Assembly (NCBI RefSeq): GCF_000347175.1
Contig: NZ_ANIK01000077.1
Coordinates: 1-64,000, forward strand
DNA from: Leptospira alstonii serovar Sichuan str. 79601
Lineage (GTDB): Bacteria; Spirochaetota; Leptospiria; Leptospirales; Leptospiraceae
Direction: 5' to 3'
Length of the DNA stretch: 64,000 nucleotides
Shown: piece after piece, positions 44,303 through 64,000 of the stretch
Layout of the letters: the number at the start of each line of letters is the position of its first letter
Position numbering within the stretch: position 1 is the first letter of the stretch
Notes under the pieces: generated by a model
Database searches by the model: none
Told to the model about the DNA's origin: nothing
What the model saw: only the letters and a program-made list of their open reading frames with translations
Made by a program: the position numbers and the translations under genes

Positions 44303-44477
44303 TTGTATTTTAGATGTCAGGATATTAGCGGTTAAGTGGAAAGGAATCGGAATTCAGAGTTAGGACTTTACAACAGTATATGATTGTAATCCAAAGTCTT
44401 AATTCCTTTTCGATTCTGAAAACCCGAGGATTCCCTTCGTAAAATGAAGGGAATCGAATTGTTCGAAACTTAAAAAC
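44303..44477. other. Short spacer with TTAGGACTTTACAA word
   Basis: GTTAGGACTTTACAAC at 44359-44374 repeats the word at 11790-11805 exactly. No gene. Confidence 0.5.
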
Positions 44478-44746
44478 TAAGAGCTTGTCTCCCAAAACCT
44501 CGAAGGAAATTTGTGGGAGTTCCCACAGATTCTGTCTCCTTGGCGGTTTATCAGGCTTTTTGTAAGATTTTCCCATCGTTTAAAAACGTAGGAGTTCCCA
44601 CATTTTTGTGAAACTAAAGTCTCACTCCCTGCCGAATGGCCCATAGAGAATGAGGCACATATTTCAATGGATCACTCTCTGAACTCAATGAAACGGCTCT
44701 CTATGGATCGCGTTTCAGGTCGTGAGATAGGTTTTGGGACAAGCTC

Positions 44747-44749
<3 letters not shown>
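44478..44749. mobile_element. 272-base element with 21-base terminal inverted repeats (MITE-like)
   Basis: The left end TAAGAGCTTGTC-TC-CCAAAACCT (44478-44500) is the reverse complement of the right end AGGTTTTGGGACAAGCTCTTA (44729-44749) except for two inserted bases. Inside are two palindrome copies (44513-44526 and 44588-44601) and CTCTATGGATCGCG near 44699. There is no coding capacity. The TAA at the tip of the right arm is the stop codon of the adjacent minus-strand hydroxylase gene. No target-site duplication is obvious, so whether it moved as a unit is uncertain. Confidence 0.5.
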
Positions 44750-46077
<1,328 letters not shown>

Positions 46078-46162
46078 AGCCGCCCCTTATAAGTTTCTCA
46101 TTTAAGTTTAATGTGCATTCGTGTAGAAAGTTTAACCTTTCGCGATCCGTAGAGAGCGAAAT

Positions 46163-46195
46163 GAACCAAAGATAGCAGAGCGTAATCTTTGGTTC
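46163..46195. promoter_or_regulatory. Perfect 11-bp hairpin upstream of the hydroxylase gene
   Basis: GAACCAAAGAT, 11-base loop, ATCTTTGGTTC. No T-run on either side, so an operator or RNA hairpin in the leader of the minus-strand gene is more likely than a terminator. Function unknown. Confidence 0.35.
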
Positions 46196-46269
46196 CTCTC
46201 ATGAATTTGGAAAATTGAGAGGTTTTTCGCTCCAATTCCTTCGGAATTTAACTAAAGTGTTGTTCTCTG

Positions 46270-46303
<34 letters not shown>

Positions 46304-46312
46304 ATCGCAACA

Positions 46313-46352
<40 letters not shown>

Positions 46353-46609
46353 GTTTATTCTTCCAATTCGTTTTCGGTCAATTCAAAAACTCAGTTTAGG
46401 GAAAACCGTTTTACATCACAATCGTTATGAGAAATCGGAACATTCAAAATTGGGATGTCGCGTAACAAATCTTATGTGACTTCGTTTGGGAAACTCGATC
46501 TTTTTGAATCCGTGTTCATTTTGGAAAAGATCGGAAGAAAAAATAGGAAGGAGAAGTTTGAAAAGGTTACGTTTCTATTCCCATCTTTTTCGGACCGGGA
46601 TCGACGGAT

Positions 46610-46792
46610 TCAAGACGTTAGATGTTCTTTAAGAAGCCAAGCGACGATTAGAGTTGCCCGAAAAATCGGTTCTCCGTTGACTGCTGTTTCGTTGAAATGG
46701 GCGGTTGAATGGACTTTGTTAAACTCCACTACGGAATTTTTCAACAACTCGATTTTACTACTTTTGAAAATAATCGAGTCATTCGAATTCAA
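46610..46792 (-). pseudogene. DUF433-like antitoxin fragment (tentative)
   Basis: 60 codons. The C-terminal part VNGEPIFRATLIVAWLLKEH lines up with the DUF433 pattern GGxPxIRGTRIxVxxLLxxL, but the glycine and arginine of RGTR are changed and the frame stops soon after, before the family's second helix pair. A decayed antitoxin gene would explain it. The upstream minus-strand frame (46847-47077) ends in a stretch loosely like the DUF5615 PIN toxin C-terminus. Similarity is weak. Confidence 0.25.
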
Positions 46793-47380
46793 AAACAGGA
46801 ATATATGAATTTTATTAAATACAGAAAAATCCGTGTCCGAAAGAATTCAGAAAATAGAATGTAGCTGTTTTCTGAAATACCGTAAATTCGATGTAGGAAA
46901 GATCGGGCAAATACGAAAAACAGCGCGAAGGGGTTTTGTTTTTACTCCGCAAATTCTTCGGGAAATTCTTTTCGAAACTTTTGAAACCACTTCTTCTAAG
47001 ATTACGTTTTGTTTAACCTTGTTTTCGCCCAAGTTTACGAATTTAAAAACAATGTTGAATGAATTCCCATCCGCCAAAAGGTTTATGCAAGGAATTTTCT
47101 CCGATAGGTTTTAATTTCCGCAAAATTTTTGTTACTCGTTCCCGGTTCTTCACTTACTAGGGATCAGTGGATAGGAATCAGATGTCAGGATTAAAATTTT
47201 TTCCGTTTATCCATTATGGCACGTAAGAGATCCGGGTTTCATCGTTGGTTTAAAAAGGAGTTAGAGGCTTCGGTTGGCTATCAAGGATAGCGTCCTAGAA
47301 AAAGTTGTCGAAAAAAGAAATACAACGTCCTCATTCCGATTGCGTAAAAAAGTAAGAATCACGAACTTGCAAATGGAATC

Positions 47381-48346
<966 letters not shown>

Positions 48347-48387
48347 TCGGACTTCTACTCGGAACGATTATTAATAAGAAGGGCCAG

Positions 48388-49635
<1,248 letters not shown>

Positions 49636-49662
49636 AAATTTTTTAAACCGACTTCTGTCTCT

Positions 49663-49693
49663 AAAAAGGCGTTCTACAAAGAGCGCCTTTTTT
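49663..49693 (+). terminator. Rho-independent terminator of glyA
   Basis: AAAAAGGCGTTC / GAGCGCCTTTTT forms a 12-base stem with one G-T pair, loop TACAAA, followed by Ts. It starts 28 bases after the stop. Confidence 0.85.
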
Positions 49694-49878
49694 ATGTGCC
49701 GAGCGCCTTGAAACGCTTTCGTAAAAGTGTTTCACTAAGTTTAAAAAGCGAGATCGCCAAAAACCACAAAGCAAAATCTTTTGGCGCCTCCATCCTACGG
49801 ATGGACCGAGCTCTGCCGCGACTCCGCTTACGCTTCGGCCGCTTCGCGGGCCGCGTTCGCGTCGCTCTGATCTCTGGC

Positions 49879-50171
49879 GCAGGAGTTCCCACAACGAGAT
49901 TCACTGTACCGAAGTTCACAGAAGAAAATGTGGGAACTCATACAGAAGTCGATTCCTATGTCTCTTTTGTTTCCAATCCAACGCGAACAAAAGAAAATCT
50001 TTGCGTTTTTTAACCCCGGTCGTGGTAGTTCCCACAATTTATCAGACATAATATTCTTCTTACGGTCGCATATCCCGTTTACTACAGCAGGAGTTCCCAC
50101 AAAAAATCAAAACGACACTCAAATCCGAGCAATAACTTCCACGTTTCACGGCAAAATGTAGGAACTCATAC
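49879..50171. repeat. Cluster of five dispersed 14-nt palindromes
   Basis: Sites: GCAGGAGTTCCCAC (49879-49892), GTGGGAACTCATAC (49930-49943), GTGGTAGTTCCCAC (50022-50035), GCAGGAGTTCCCAC (50087-50100), GTAGGAACTCATAC (50158-50171). All fit GTGGGA-AC-TCCCAC or its complement with one to three changes. Other copies: 15697-15710, 21171-21184, 21343-21356, 36911-36924, 44513-44526, 44588-44601, 54363-54376; none is inside a called gene. Confidence 0.75.
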
Positions 50172-50300
50172 AAATCCAGAATTTCAATTGTTTCATCCTG
50201 GAAGAAACGTCGGAACCAACACTTCCCCTTTTATCATTCTCCCGTAGCCCTTACGATTAAAACACTTTACATTTATATACATATCATATAATAAGTAATC

Positions 50301-50951
50301 ATGGAATTCCAAGCTCTCTCAACGGCAAACGCAATCGGAAACGACAATCTCTACAATCCAATCTTGAATTGGGAAAAAAAAGGCCTGGGAATGCTCACGG
50401 GAATGTCCGGAATCTACAACTTAGCCCTACACTGGGAATACGCTTTTGCAGTATCCGGGTTTAAAATTTTCAATTTGGACTGCGCGATCCGATTCAATCC
50501 GTTTGTGATCACCCAGGAAACGAGAAGGAGGAGAGTTCCTCCCGAAACCTTGCTGGAAAACGTCTTCGTTCAAAGGGCCTTTACTCCTTATCAAATCTTG
50601 GACGCGTTACAATCGATCGCTTTTCGTAAGACGGACGATATGATTTTTTTTCTTTTGGCGCCTTGCAAACAATTCTTTGACGGAGACGTTCAGGACGACG
50701 AGGGGAGATTTCTTTTGGATAAGATGTTCCTCATACTGAAACGTCTTCACGCGATGGAAGCGCCGGTTCTCGTCGTCGAATCCATGAAATACACTCATCC
50801 GACTTTCCAGGCATTTTTTCCGAGGCTGATCGAGATTTCCGCCGATCTCTGGGAACTCAAAATCGAAAACAAACTCTCCTATCTCAAAGTGAGAAAGAAA
50901 TCCACTTCTTCCGTTTATACTTTGGATGAGAGAATCGAAATTACGAGGTAA
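50301..50951 (+). CDS. RecA-like protein with degenerate P-loop, first gene of PolB cassette
   Basis: 216 residues. The order of segments follows the RecA/RadA core: MLTGMSGIYNLALHWEYAFA stands where Walker A (GxxxxGKT) would be but lacks the GKT, then GFKIFNLDCAIRFNP, the position of the strand after Walker A, then LENVFVQRAFTPYQILDAL (about 86-104), typical of RadB/RecA-like proteins, then DDMIFFLLAPCKQFF at Walker B. ATP binding by the normal mechanism is unlikely. It resembles in role the ImuA-type RecA-like proteins of mutasome cassettes. It is 4 bases ahead of a small gene and 362 bases ahead of polB. Confidence 0.68.
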   Translation: MEFQALSTANAIGNDNLYNPILNWEKKGLGMLTGMSGIYNLALHWEYAFAVSGFKIFNLDCAIRFNPFVITQETRRRRVPPETLLENVFVQRAFTPYQILDALQSIAFRKTDDMIFFLLAPCKQFFDGDVQDDEGRFLLDKMFLILKRLHAMEAPVLVVESMKYTHPTFQAFFPRLIEISADLWELKIENKLSYLKVRKKSTSSVYTLDERIEITR

Positions 50952-50955
50952 GAAT

Positions 50956-51216
50956 ATGGGCAGAACCGTCACACCTTATTCCAGACAGATGCAACAAGTC
51001 GAATCCGGACTTTTGGAATTTCGTCGAGGTTTACGAAAACCCGATCAAGACATTTTTGACGATCTGATTCGAACCGCAAAGTTACAAGTGCAGGCCGGGG
51101 TTATGGCCTCCGGTCCGTATCCGATCGATACGATGCTACTTACGATGATGATCGATCTCAAAAAAGAAATGCGTAGACTGAACAAGGAGTTATACGAACT
51201 CAAGGGAACTGTCTAA
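50956..51216 (+). CDS. Small MGRT-type protein of the PolB cassette (DUF8156-like)
   Basis: 86 residues. The N-terminus MGRTVTPYSRQMQQVESGLL and the pattern FRRGLRKPDQDIFDDLIRTA, then PYPIDTMLLTMMIDLKKEMR, recall short proteins (DUF8156) that I associate with archaeal and bacterial family-B polymerases. It appears all helical. Start at 50956 follows GAGGTAAG; an in-frame upstream ATG at 50926 lies in the preceding gene. 97 bases before polB. Confidence 0.7.
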   Translation: MGRTVTPYSRQMQQVESGLLEFRRGLRKPDQDIFDDLIRTAKLQVQAGVMASGPYPIDTMLLTMMIDLKKEMRRLNKELYELKGTV

Positions 51217-51313
51217 AAACAACGTATCGATCTGAAACTATGAAAACATCGATTTATGGCTATAAAAACATTTCCGTAAAGTTGAGAAAGAACGCCAAAA
51301 ACTCCGAAAAAAA

Positions 51314-53701
51314 ATGTCCGATCCGATTTACATAGAAGGAACTCTATTCGATATTTATCATATTGAAGACAAGATCCATCTATGGTTGCGGACTCAAAAC
51401 GGAGAATCGATTCTTTTTCACGATTTTTATCAACCCGTCATCTATGCGAGAGGGGAAGAATCCGTTCTCAAAAAACTAGTTCAAAGATTTTACGAACTAG
51501 ACGCGTTAGCCGACATACCGACTTACGTTCCGAAAACCCTGTTTTACGAAAACGTTTCCGTACAAGTCTTAAAACTTACGATTTCCCGTCCGTCCTTACT
51601 TTCAAAAGTTTCCAAAAAACTCTACGCGCTCTACGGAAAATTCGACATCTATCATTCGGATATAGAGGTTTCCACGAGTTATATGGTGGAAAAGAAAATA
51701 TTCCCTTTGTGTAAATTAAGGATTTATTATGCGGAAGGAAAGTTCGGAAAAAGGATTCATACGATCGAAACCGATAAAGGCGACGAAATCGAAAAGATGG
51801 AATACGAAATTCCGGACTTCAGGATTCTTTCGATGAAACTCGTAGAAAGCCATCGAATCGATATGAAGGATAATTCCATTCTGTTTCATAACGGAGATCG
51901 TTTTTGGGAATTTTCCGGAAAAAATCCGAAAGACCTTCTGATCGGGATCGATCGACTTCTTAAAACCGAAGATCCCGACATCATTCTTTCCTCTTTCGGA
52001 GATCAGGTGATCTTTCCGTATCTGTTTACTCAGGCTCAGAGGCTGAAAATTTTTCCCGCATTCGACAGGGATAGAAGTTCTCCGATTCGAAGAAACATTC
52101 GGACCCAAGGAACCAGTTTTAATACGTATGGAACCATCGTGTACCGTGCGCCTTCGTACCCGCTTTTTGGAAGATGGCATATCGACGCGGAAAATAGTTT
52201 TGTCCATAAGGAAGCGGATCTTTTGGGGATCGTGGAGTTGGCCAGACTTTCCAGACTTCCCATACAGAAGATGGCGAGGGCTTCCACGGGAAAGGCTTTG
52301 ACGAGCATCGAAACCGACGTCGCACTTCGAAGAGGTTATCTCGTTCCTTGGCAAAAGAGCGCGATCGAATCTCCTAAAACCGCTCTTCAACTTCTGGAAG
52401 CGGACAAAGGAGGGCTGGTATTTCAACCGGATATTTCCTTCGGGATGACCGCGGAAAATGTGGCTCAACTCGATTTCGCTCAAATGTATCCGAGTATTAT
52501 GGTGATTCATAATATTTCTCCCGAATGTGTGAACTGTTCTTGTTGTGCGGAAGATCCGGACGCGCCGACGGCTCCCGGCCTCGGCTATAAGATTTGCAGA
52601 AAACGGATCGGGATCGTATCCGAAGCCTTAAAACACGTATTGGATCGTAGGGCATATTACAAAAATAAAACGAAAGAAATCGAAAAAGCGAACCGTGACG
52701 TTTCTTACGCAAAAAAACTTACCGAATACGATCTCAAACAATCCAGTTTAAAATGGATGCTCGTAACTTCTTTCGGTTATCTCGGTTATAGAAACGCGAA
52801 GTTCGGTAGACTGGAAAGCCACGAAAGTGTGAACGCGTTCGCGAGAGAAAAACTTCTCACGGCTAAAGAAATCGCGGAAGAAAGAGGATACGTTTTTATT
52901 CACGCGATTACGGACAGCATCTTTATCCGCAAAGAAAATTCTTCCTCGTTTTCCGAAGAGGAATTGGAATCCCTTTGTTCCGAGATCGGAAAACGCACGA
53001 GCGTTAAAATCGACGTGGACGGTATTTATACCTGGCTTTTGTTTCCGGCTTCGAGTCAGGATCCGCAAATGCCAGTCGCCAATCGTTATATGGGAAGATT
53101 TACATCCGGAAAATTAAAATGCAGAGGAATCGGAGCCAGAAGAAAAGATCTTCCTATTTTTATCAGAAACGCTCAAAAAGAAATGTTGGAATGGATGCAG
53201 AATCGCATTACGATCGCCGATCTGAAAAACTCGGAATCCGAAATCCTTCGGATCTACGATCGATACGATTCCGATCTCAAATCGGAAAAAGTTCCTTTGG
53301 AAGAACTTCTCATTCGCAAATCCACTTCCAAAGAACTGGAAGAATACGAGGTCGCCGGTCCCACCGCTGTTTCTCTTCATAATCTCAAAGAAATGGGAAT
53401 TTCAGTGCAAGCTGGAGAAAAGATCCGTTACTTGGTACTCAATCGAAAGGCCAAAAACAAGGATCAATGGTATCTTCCCGAAGAAATGATCCCAGTCTTA
53501 AAACGGAAAAATCAAAAAATTCATTTGGATCGAACCTATTATCGAAAATTGCTCATCGGTGTTTTCAGAGAAATTTGGTCCGAGTTTGCGTCCTTTCAAA
53601 ATTTCGAATCCCTTATCGACGAACAAAGATGGCTGCCTTTCGAACTCTGTTATAAAACCGAATATGAAAAATTTCTAATGAATCAAATGGAAATCGTCTG
53701 A
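51314..53701 (+). CDS. polB: Family-B DNA polymerase with apparently lost exonuclease site
   Basis: 795 residues. Polymerase motifs are good: motif A LDFAQMYPSIMVIH (about residues 385-398), motif B LKWMLVTSFGYLGYRNAKFG (about 477-496) and motif C HAITDSIFIRK (about 528-538), where DTDS reads ITDS. A cysteine-rich insert (VNCSCCAEDPD) follows motif A. The exonuclease I motif (DIE in FDIET) reads RILSMKLVES near residue 176, and exo II reads LSSFGDQVIFPYL near 225, so the proofreading acids look absent. It is probably an accessory, possibly error-prone polymerase, with the RecA-like and MGRT proteins as partners (inference). Confidence 0.88.
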   Translation: MSDPIYIEGTLFDIYHIEDKIHLWLRTQNGESILFHDFYQPVIYARGEESVLKKLVQRFYELDALADIPTYVPKTLFYENVSVQVLKLTISRPSLLSKVSKKLYALYGKFDIYHSDIEVSTSYMVEKKIFPLCKLRIYYAEGKFGKRIHTIETDKGDEIEKMEYEIPDFRILSMKLVESHRIDMKDNSILFHNGDRFWEFSGKNPKDLLIGIDRLLKTEDPDIILSSFGDQVIFPYLFTQAQRLKIFPAFDRDRSSPIRRNIRTQGTSFNTYGTIVYRAPSYPLFGRWHIDAENSFVHKEADLLGIVELARLSRLPIQKMARASTGKALTSIETDVALRRGYLVPWQKSAIESPKTALQLLEADKGGLVFQPDISFGMTAENVAQLDFAQMYPSIMVIHNISPECVNCSCCAEDPDAPTAPGLGYKICRKRIGIVSEALKHVLDRRAYYKNKTKEIEKANRDVSYAKKLTEYDLKQSSLKWMLVTSFGYLGYRNAKFGRLESHESVNAFAREKLLTAKEIAEERGYVFIHAITDSIFIRKENSSSFSEEELESLCSEIGKRTSVKIDVDGIYTWLLFPASSQDPQMPVANRYMGRFTSGKLKCRGIGARRKDLPIFIRNAQKEMLEWMQNRITIADLKNSESEILRIYDRYDSDLKSEKVPLEELLIRKSTSKELEEYEVAGPTAVSLHNLKEMGISVQAGEKIRYLVLNRKAKNKDQWYLPEEMIPVLKRKNQKIHLDRTYYRKLLIGVFREIWSEFASFQNFESLIDEQRWLPFELCYKTEYEKFLMNQMEIV

Positions 53702-53728
53702 TTTCAAAGGACAAACAATCCCGTCCTA

Positions 53729-54334
53729 TCAGGTTTGGAAAGACTCGAGTTTAAAAAGAAGATGCGCTTTGATCGTGGGCCATTCGCTTGAGATAATGCT
53801 GTAAACCGCGGTGTCTCTTAACGTTCCGTTCGCCATCACTCGGTGATTGCGCAAAATCCCGTCCAAAATCGCCCCCAGTCTTTCTATGGCTCTTCTCGAA
53901 TTTTCGTTGAGTCGATGCGTTCTGAATTCAACGGCGATACATTGTAAATTCTCGAATGCGTGTTCCAAAAGAAGAAGTTTGCATTCCGTGTTTACGAAAG
54001 TTTTTTGAAATTCTTTAGAATACCAAGTCGAACCGATTTCAAGACGATTGGCGAAGTTCTCGATGTTCATGTAACGAGTACTTCCGATAATTCTAGGATC
54101 GTTTTTGAGTTTTACGACAAAGGGCAGGGAAAGTTTTTCTTTTTTTTCCGAAAGCGCCCTCGCAATCCATTGTTTCATTTCTTCGGGAGAAGGGACCATT
54201 GTGAACCAGAGTTTCCACAATTCTCCGTCTAACACCGCTTTGACTAAGTCGTCGTGGTGTTCCGTCTGAAGCGGATGGAGTTCCACGTGTTTTCCGATTA
54301 AGGAAATCGATTCTGGCGGGTAGGAATATTTCAT
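53729..54334 (-). CDS. GNAT acetyltransferase, RimJ/RimL-like
   Basis: 201 residues. GNAT fold: ISLIGKHVELHPLQTEHHDD at the start, SLPFVVKLKNDPRIIGSTRY (about 76-95), EIGSTWYSKEFQKTFVNTEC with LLLEHAFENLQCIAVEFRTH (about 108-146), then NENSRRAIERLGAILDGILR, the acetyl-CoA part. It follows the RimJ/RimL type of N-terminal or small-molecule acetyltransferase. Convergent with polB; substrate unknown. The 147-base gap before the rhomboid gene has one palindrome variant (54363-54376). Confidence 0.85.
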   Translation of the reverse strand: MKYSYPPESISLIGKHVELHPLQTEHHDDLVKAVLDGELWKLWFTMVPSPEEMKQWIARALSEKKEKLSLPFVVKLKNDPRIIGSTRYMNIENFANRLEIGSTWYSKEFQKTFVNTECKLLLLEHAFENLQCIAVEFRTHRLNENSRRAIERLGAILDGILRNHRVMANGTLRDTAVYSIISSEWPTIKAHLLFKLESFQT

Positions 54335-54481
54335 CGTTGATTGCCTTTCGGTAGGATTTTTTGTATGAGTTCCTACACTTTCCGAATTAGAACTGAATTC
54401 AATTGTTCCGACAAACTTTGTCTTACCGAAAAAAACTTGCGAGTTACTTTAAAGTTTACCTTTGGAGTAAAATCAAAACGA

Positions 54482-55300
<819 letters not shown>

Positions 55301-55406
55301 AGGAGAACATGATTTCTCTTTAGAATCCGACGACAACCGTAAAACGATTTTTCTTTTTTCTCTTCTCTTTGACAGAAAGTTTCTAAGGTAAAATCTTTGC
55401 TTCAAG

Positions 55407-58798
<3,392 letters not shown>

Positions 58799-58800
58799 TC

Positions 58801-58834
<34 letters not shown>

Positions 58835-58887
58835 GTTTAGAAGGATTGAAACCGAGGTCCGCGCCAATGCGCATCCTAAACCTCTCG

Positions 58888-60139
<1,252 letters not shown>

Positions 60140-60145
60140 GGAAAT

Positions 60146-61556
<1,411 letters not shown>

Positions 61557-61579
61557 ATCGTATAGGTAGGTTTTAGGGA

Positions 61580-64000
<2,421 letters not shown>

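Larger units (their letters stand above)
49636..50300. other. Intergenic spacer: glyA terminator and five palindrome copies
   Basis: Contains the terminator, a GC-rich patch (49790-49880) with CCGCTTACGCTTCGGCCGC-like sequence, and five copies of the dispersed palindrome within 293 bases (49879, 49930, 50022, 50087, 50158). Short frames here are repeat-derived. The last 60 bases are AT-rich (CATTTATATACATATCATAT) and probably hold the promoter of the polB cassette. No TTTGNNNNNCAAA box, the form reported for Leptospira LexA, is seen in the last 140 bases. Confidence 0.6.

Noticed and set aside
46455..47114. Two plus-strand frames (117 and 93 codons) in the 46-47 kb spacer
   Set aside because: No ribosome sites, no domains, and unusual composition. 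The minus strand gives an equally long but also unconvincing reading, so neither is called as a gene.
49692..49919. Minus-strand 75-codon basic frame downstream of glyA
   Set aside because: Arises from a GC-rich repeat with Arg-heavy translation and lies partly in a terminator-adjacent spacer.
50160..50300. LexA box before the RecA-like/PolB genes
   Set aside because: No TTTGNNNNNCAAA or close variant is present, so SOS control is not supported by sequence.

Overview
The window comes from a Leptospira chromosome, most likely a pathogenic-clade species. The grounds are the gene content and order (rodZ-rimO-pgsA-trpD-yajC-secDF-ribDE as one co-directional block, Lcl-domain lipoproteins, a dimeric-type glyS, a PolB cassette, sucB-lpd-sucA), frequent TTG starts with good Shine-Dalgarno sites, and spirochaete-style lipoboxes. 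Base composition looks like low-to-mid 40s % GC by eye, higher than L. interrogans and closer to species such as L. santarosai, L. alstonii or L. kmetyi. The species is an inference. No rRNA, tRNA or CRISPR was seen.

Layout. 1-747: decayed Tn5-like (IS4 family) transposase. 748-11655: a tightly packed plus-strand block with envelope and cell-shape genes (LolA-like carrier, RodZ-like), RimO, PgsA, TrpD, the Sec accessory proteins YajC/SecD/SecF with a Leptospira-type membrane protein between them, then riboflavin genes ribD and ribE. 11656-15815: a spacer with repeats, an Lcl-domain (DUF1566) lipoprotein, more repeats, then ribBA with a terminator. 15816-19603: a complete sulfate ABC importer (sbp-cysT-cysW-cysA). 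19604-21513: a second Lcl lipoprotein on the minus strand inside repeat-rich DNA. 21514-30085: a FadL-type porin facing a plus-strand trio made of an MpaB-type oxygenase, a small membrane protein resembling PaxB/Pyr4 terpene cyclases, and a 1762-residue pseudokinase-AAA-GAF-SpoIIE phosphatase.

30133-35981: glyS (minus), then a TonB-C-terminal membrane protein, a PrsW-like protease, prmA and a PfkB sugar/nucleoside kinase. 35982-37261: a gene graveyard with two start-less minus-strand reading frames and repeats. 37262-41423: a minus-strand MlaC-like / RND(MMPL) / lipoprotein operon, similar in composition to hpnM-hpnN. 41721-46075: a DUF2064 transferase, a small lipoprotein with an exported protein, a 272-bp element with terminal inverted repeats, and a fatty acid hydroxylase (sterol desaturase family). 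46076-47380: a spacer with decayed sequence. 47381-49635: lipoate ligase and glyA with a clear terminator. 50301-53701: a three-gene cassette of a RecA-like protein without a P-loop, a small MGRT-type protein and a family-B DNA polymerase whose exonuclease site looks lost. 53729-58798: a GNAT acetyltransferase, a rhomboid protease, an MBL-fold hydrolase and a class A PBP. 58901-64000: sucB-lpd-sucA, with sucA running off the right edge.

Strongest candidates for further attention: the PolB/RecA-like/MGRT cassette, the oxygenase plus PaxB-like pair with its giant regulator, and several families of short dispersed intergenic repeats. The most striking repeat is a 14-nt palindrome GTGGGAACTCCCAC, found a dozen times in intergenic DNA.
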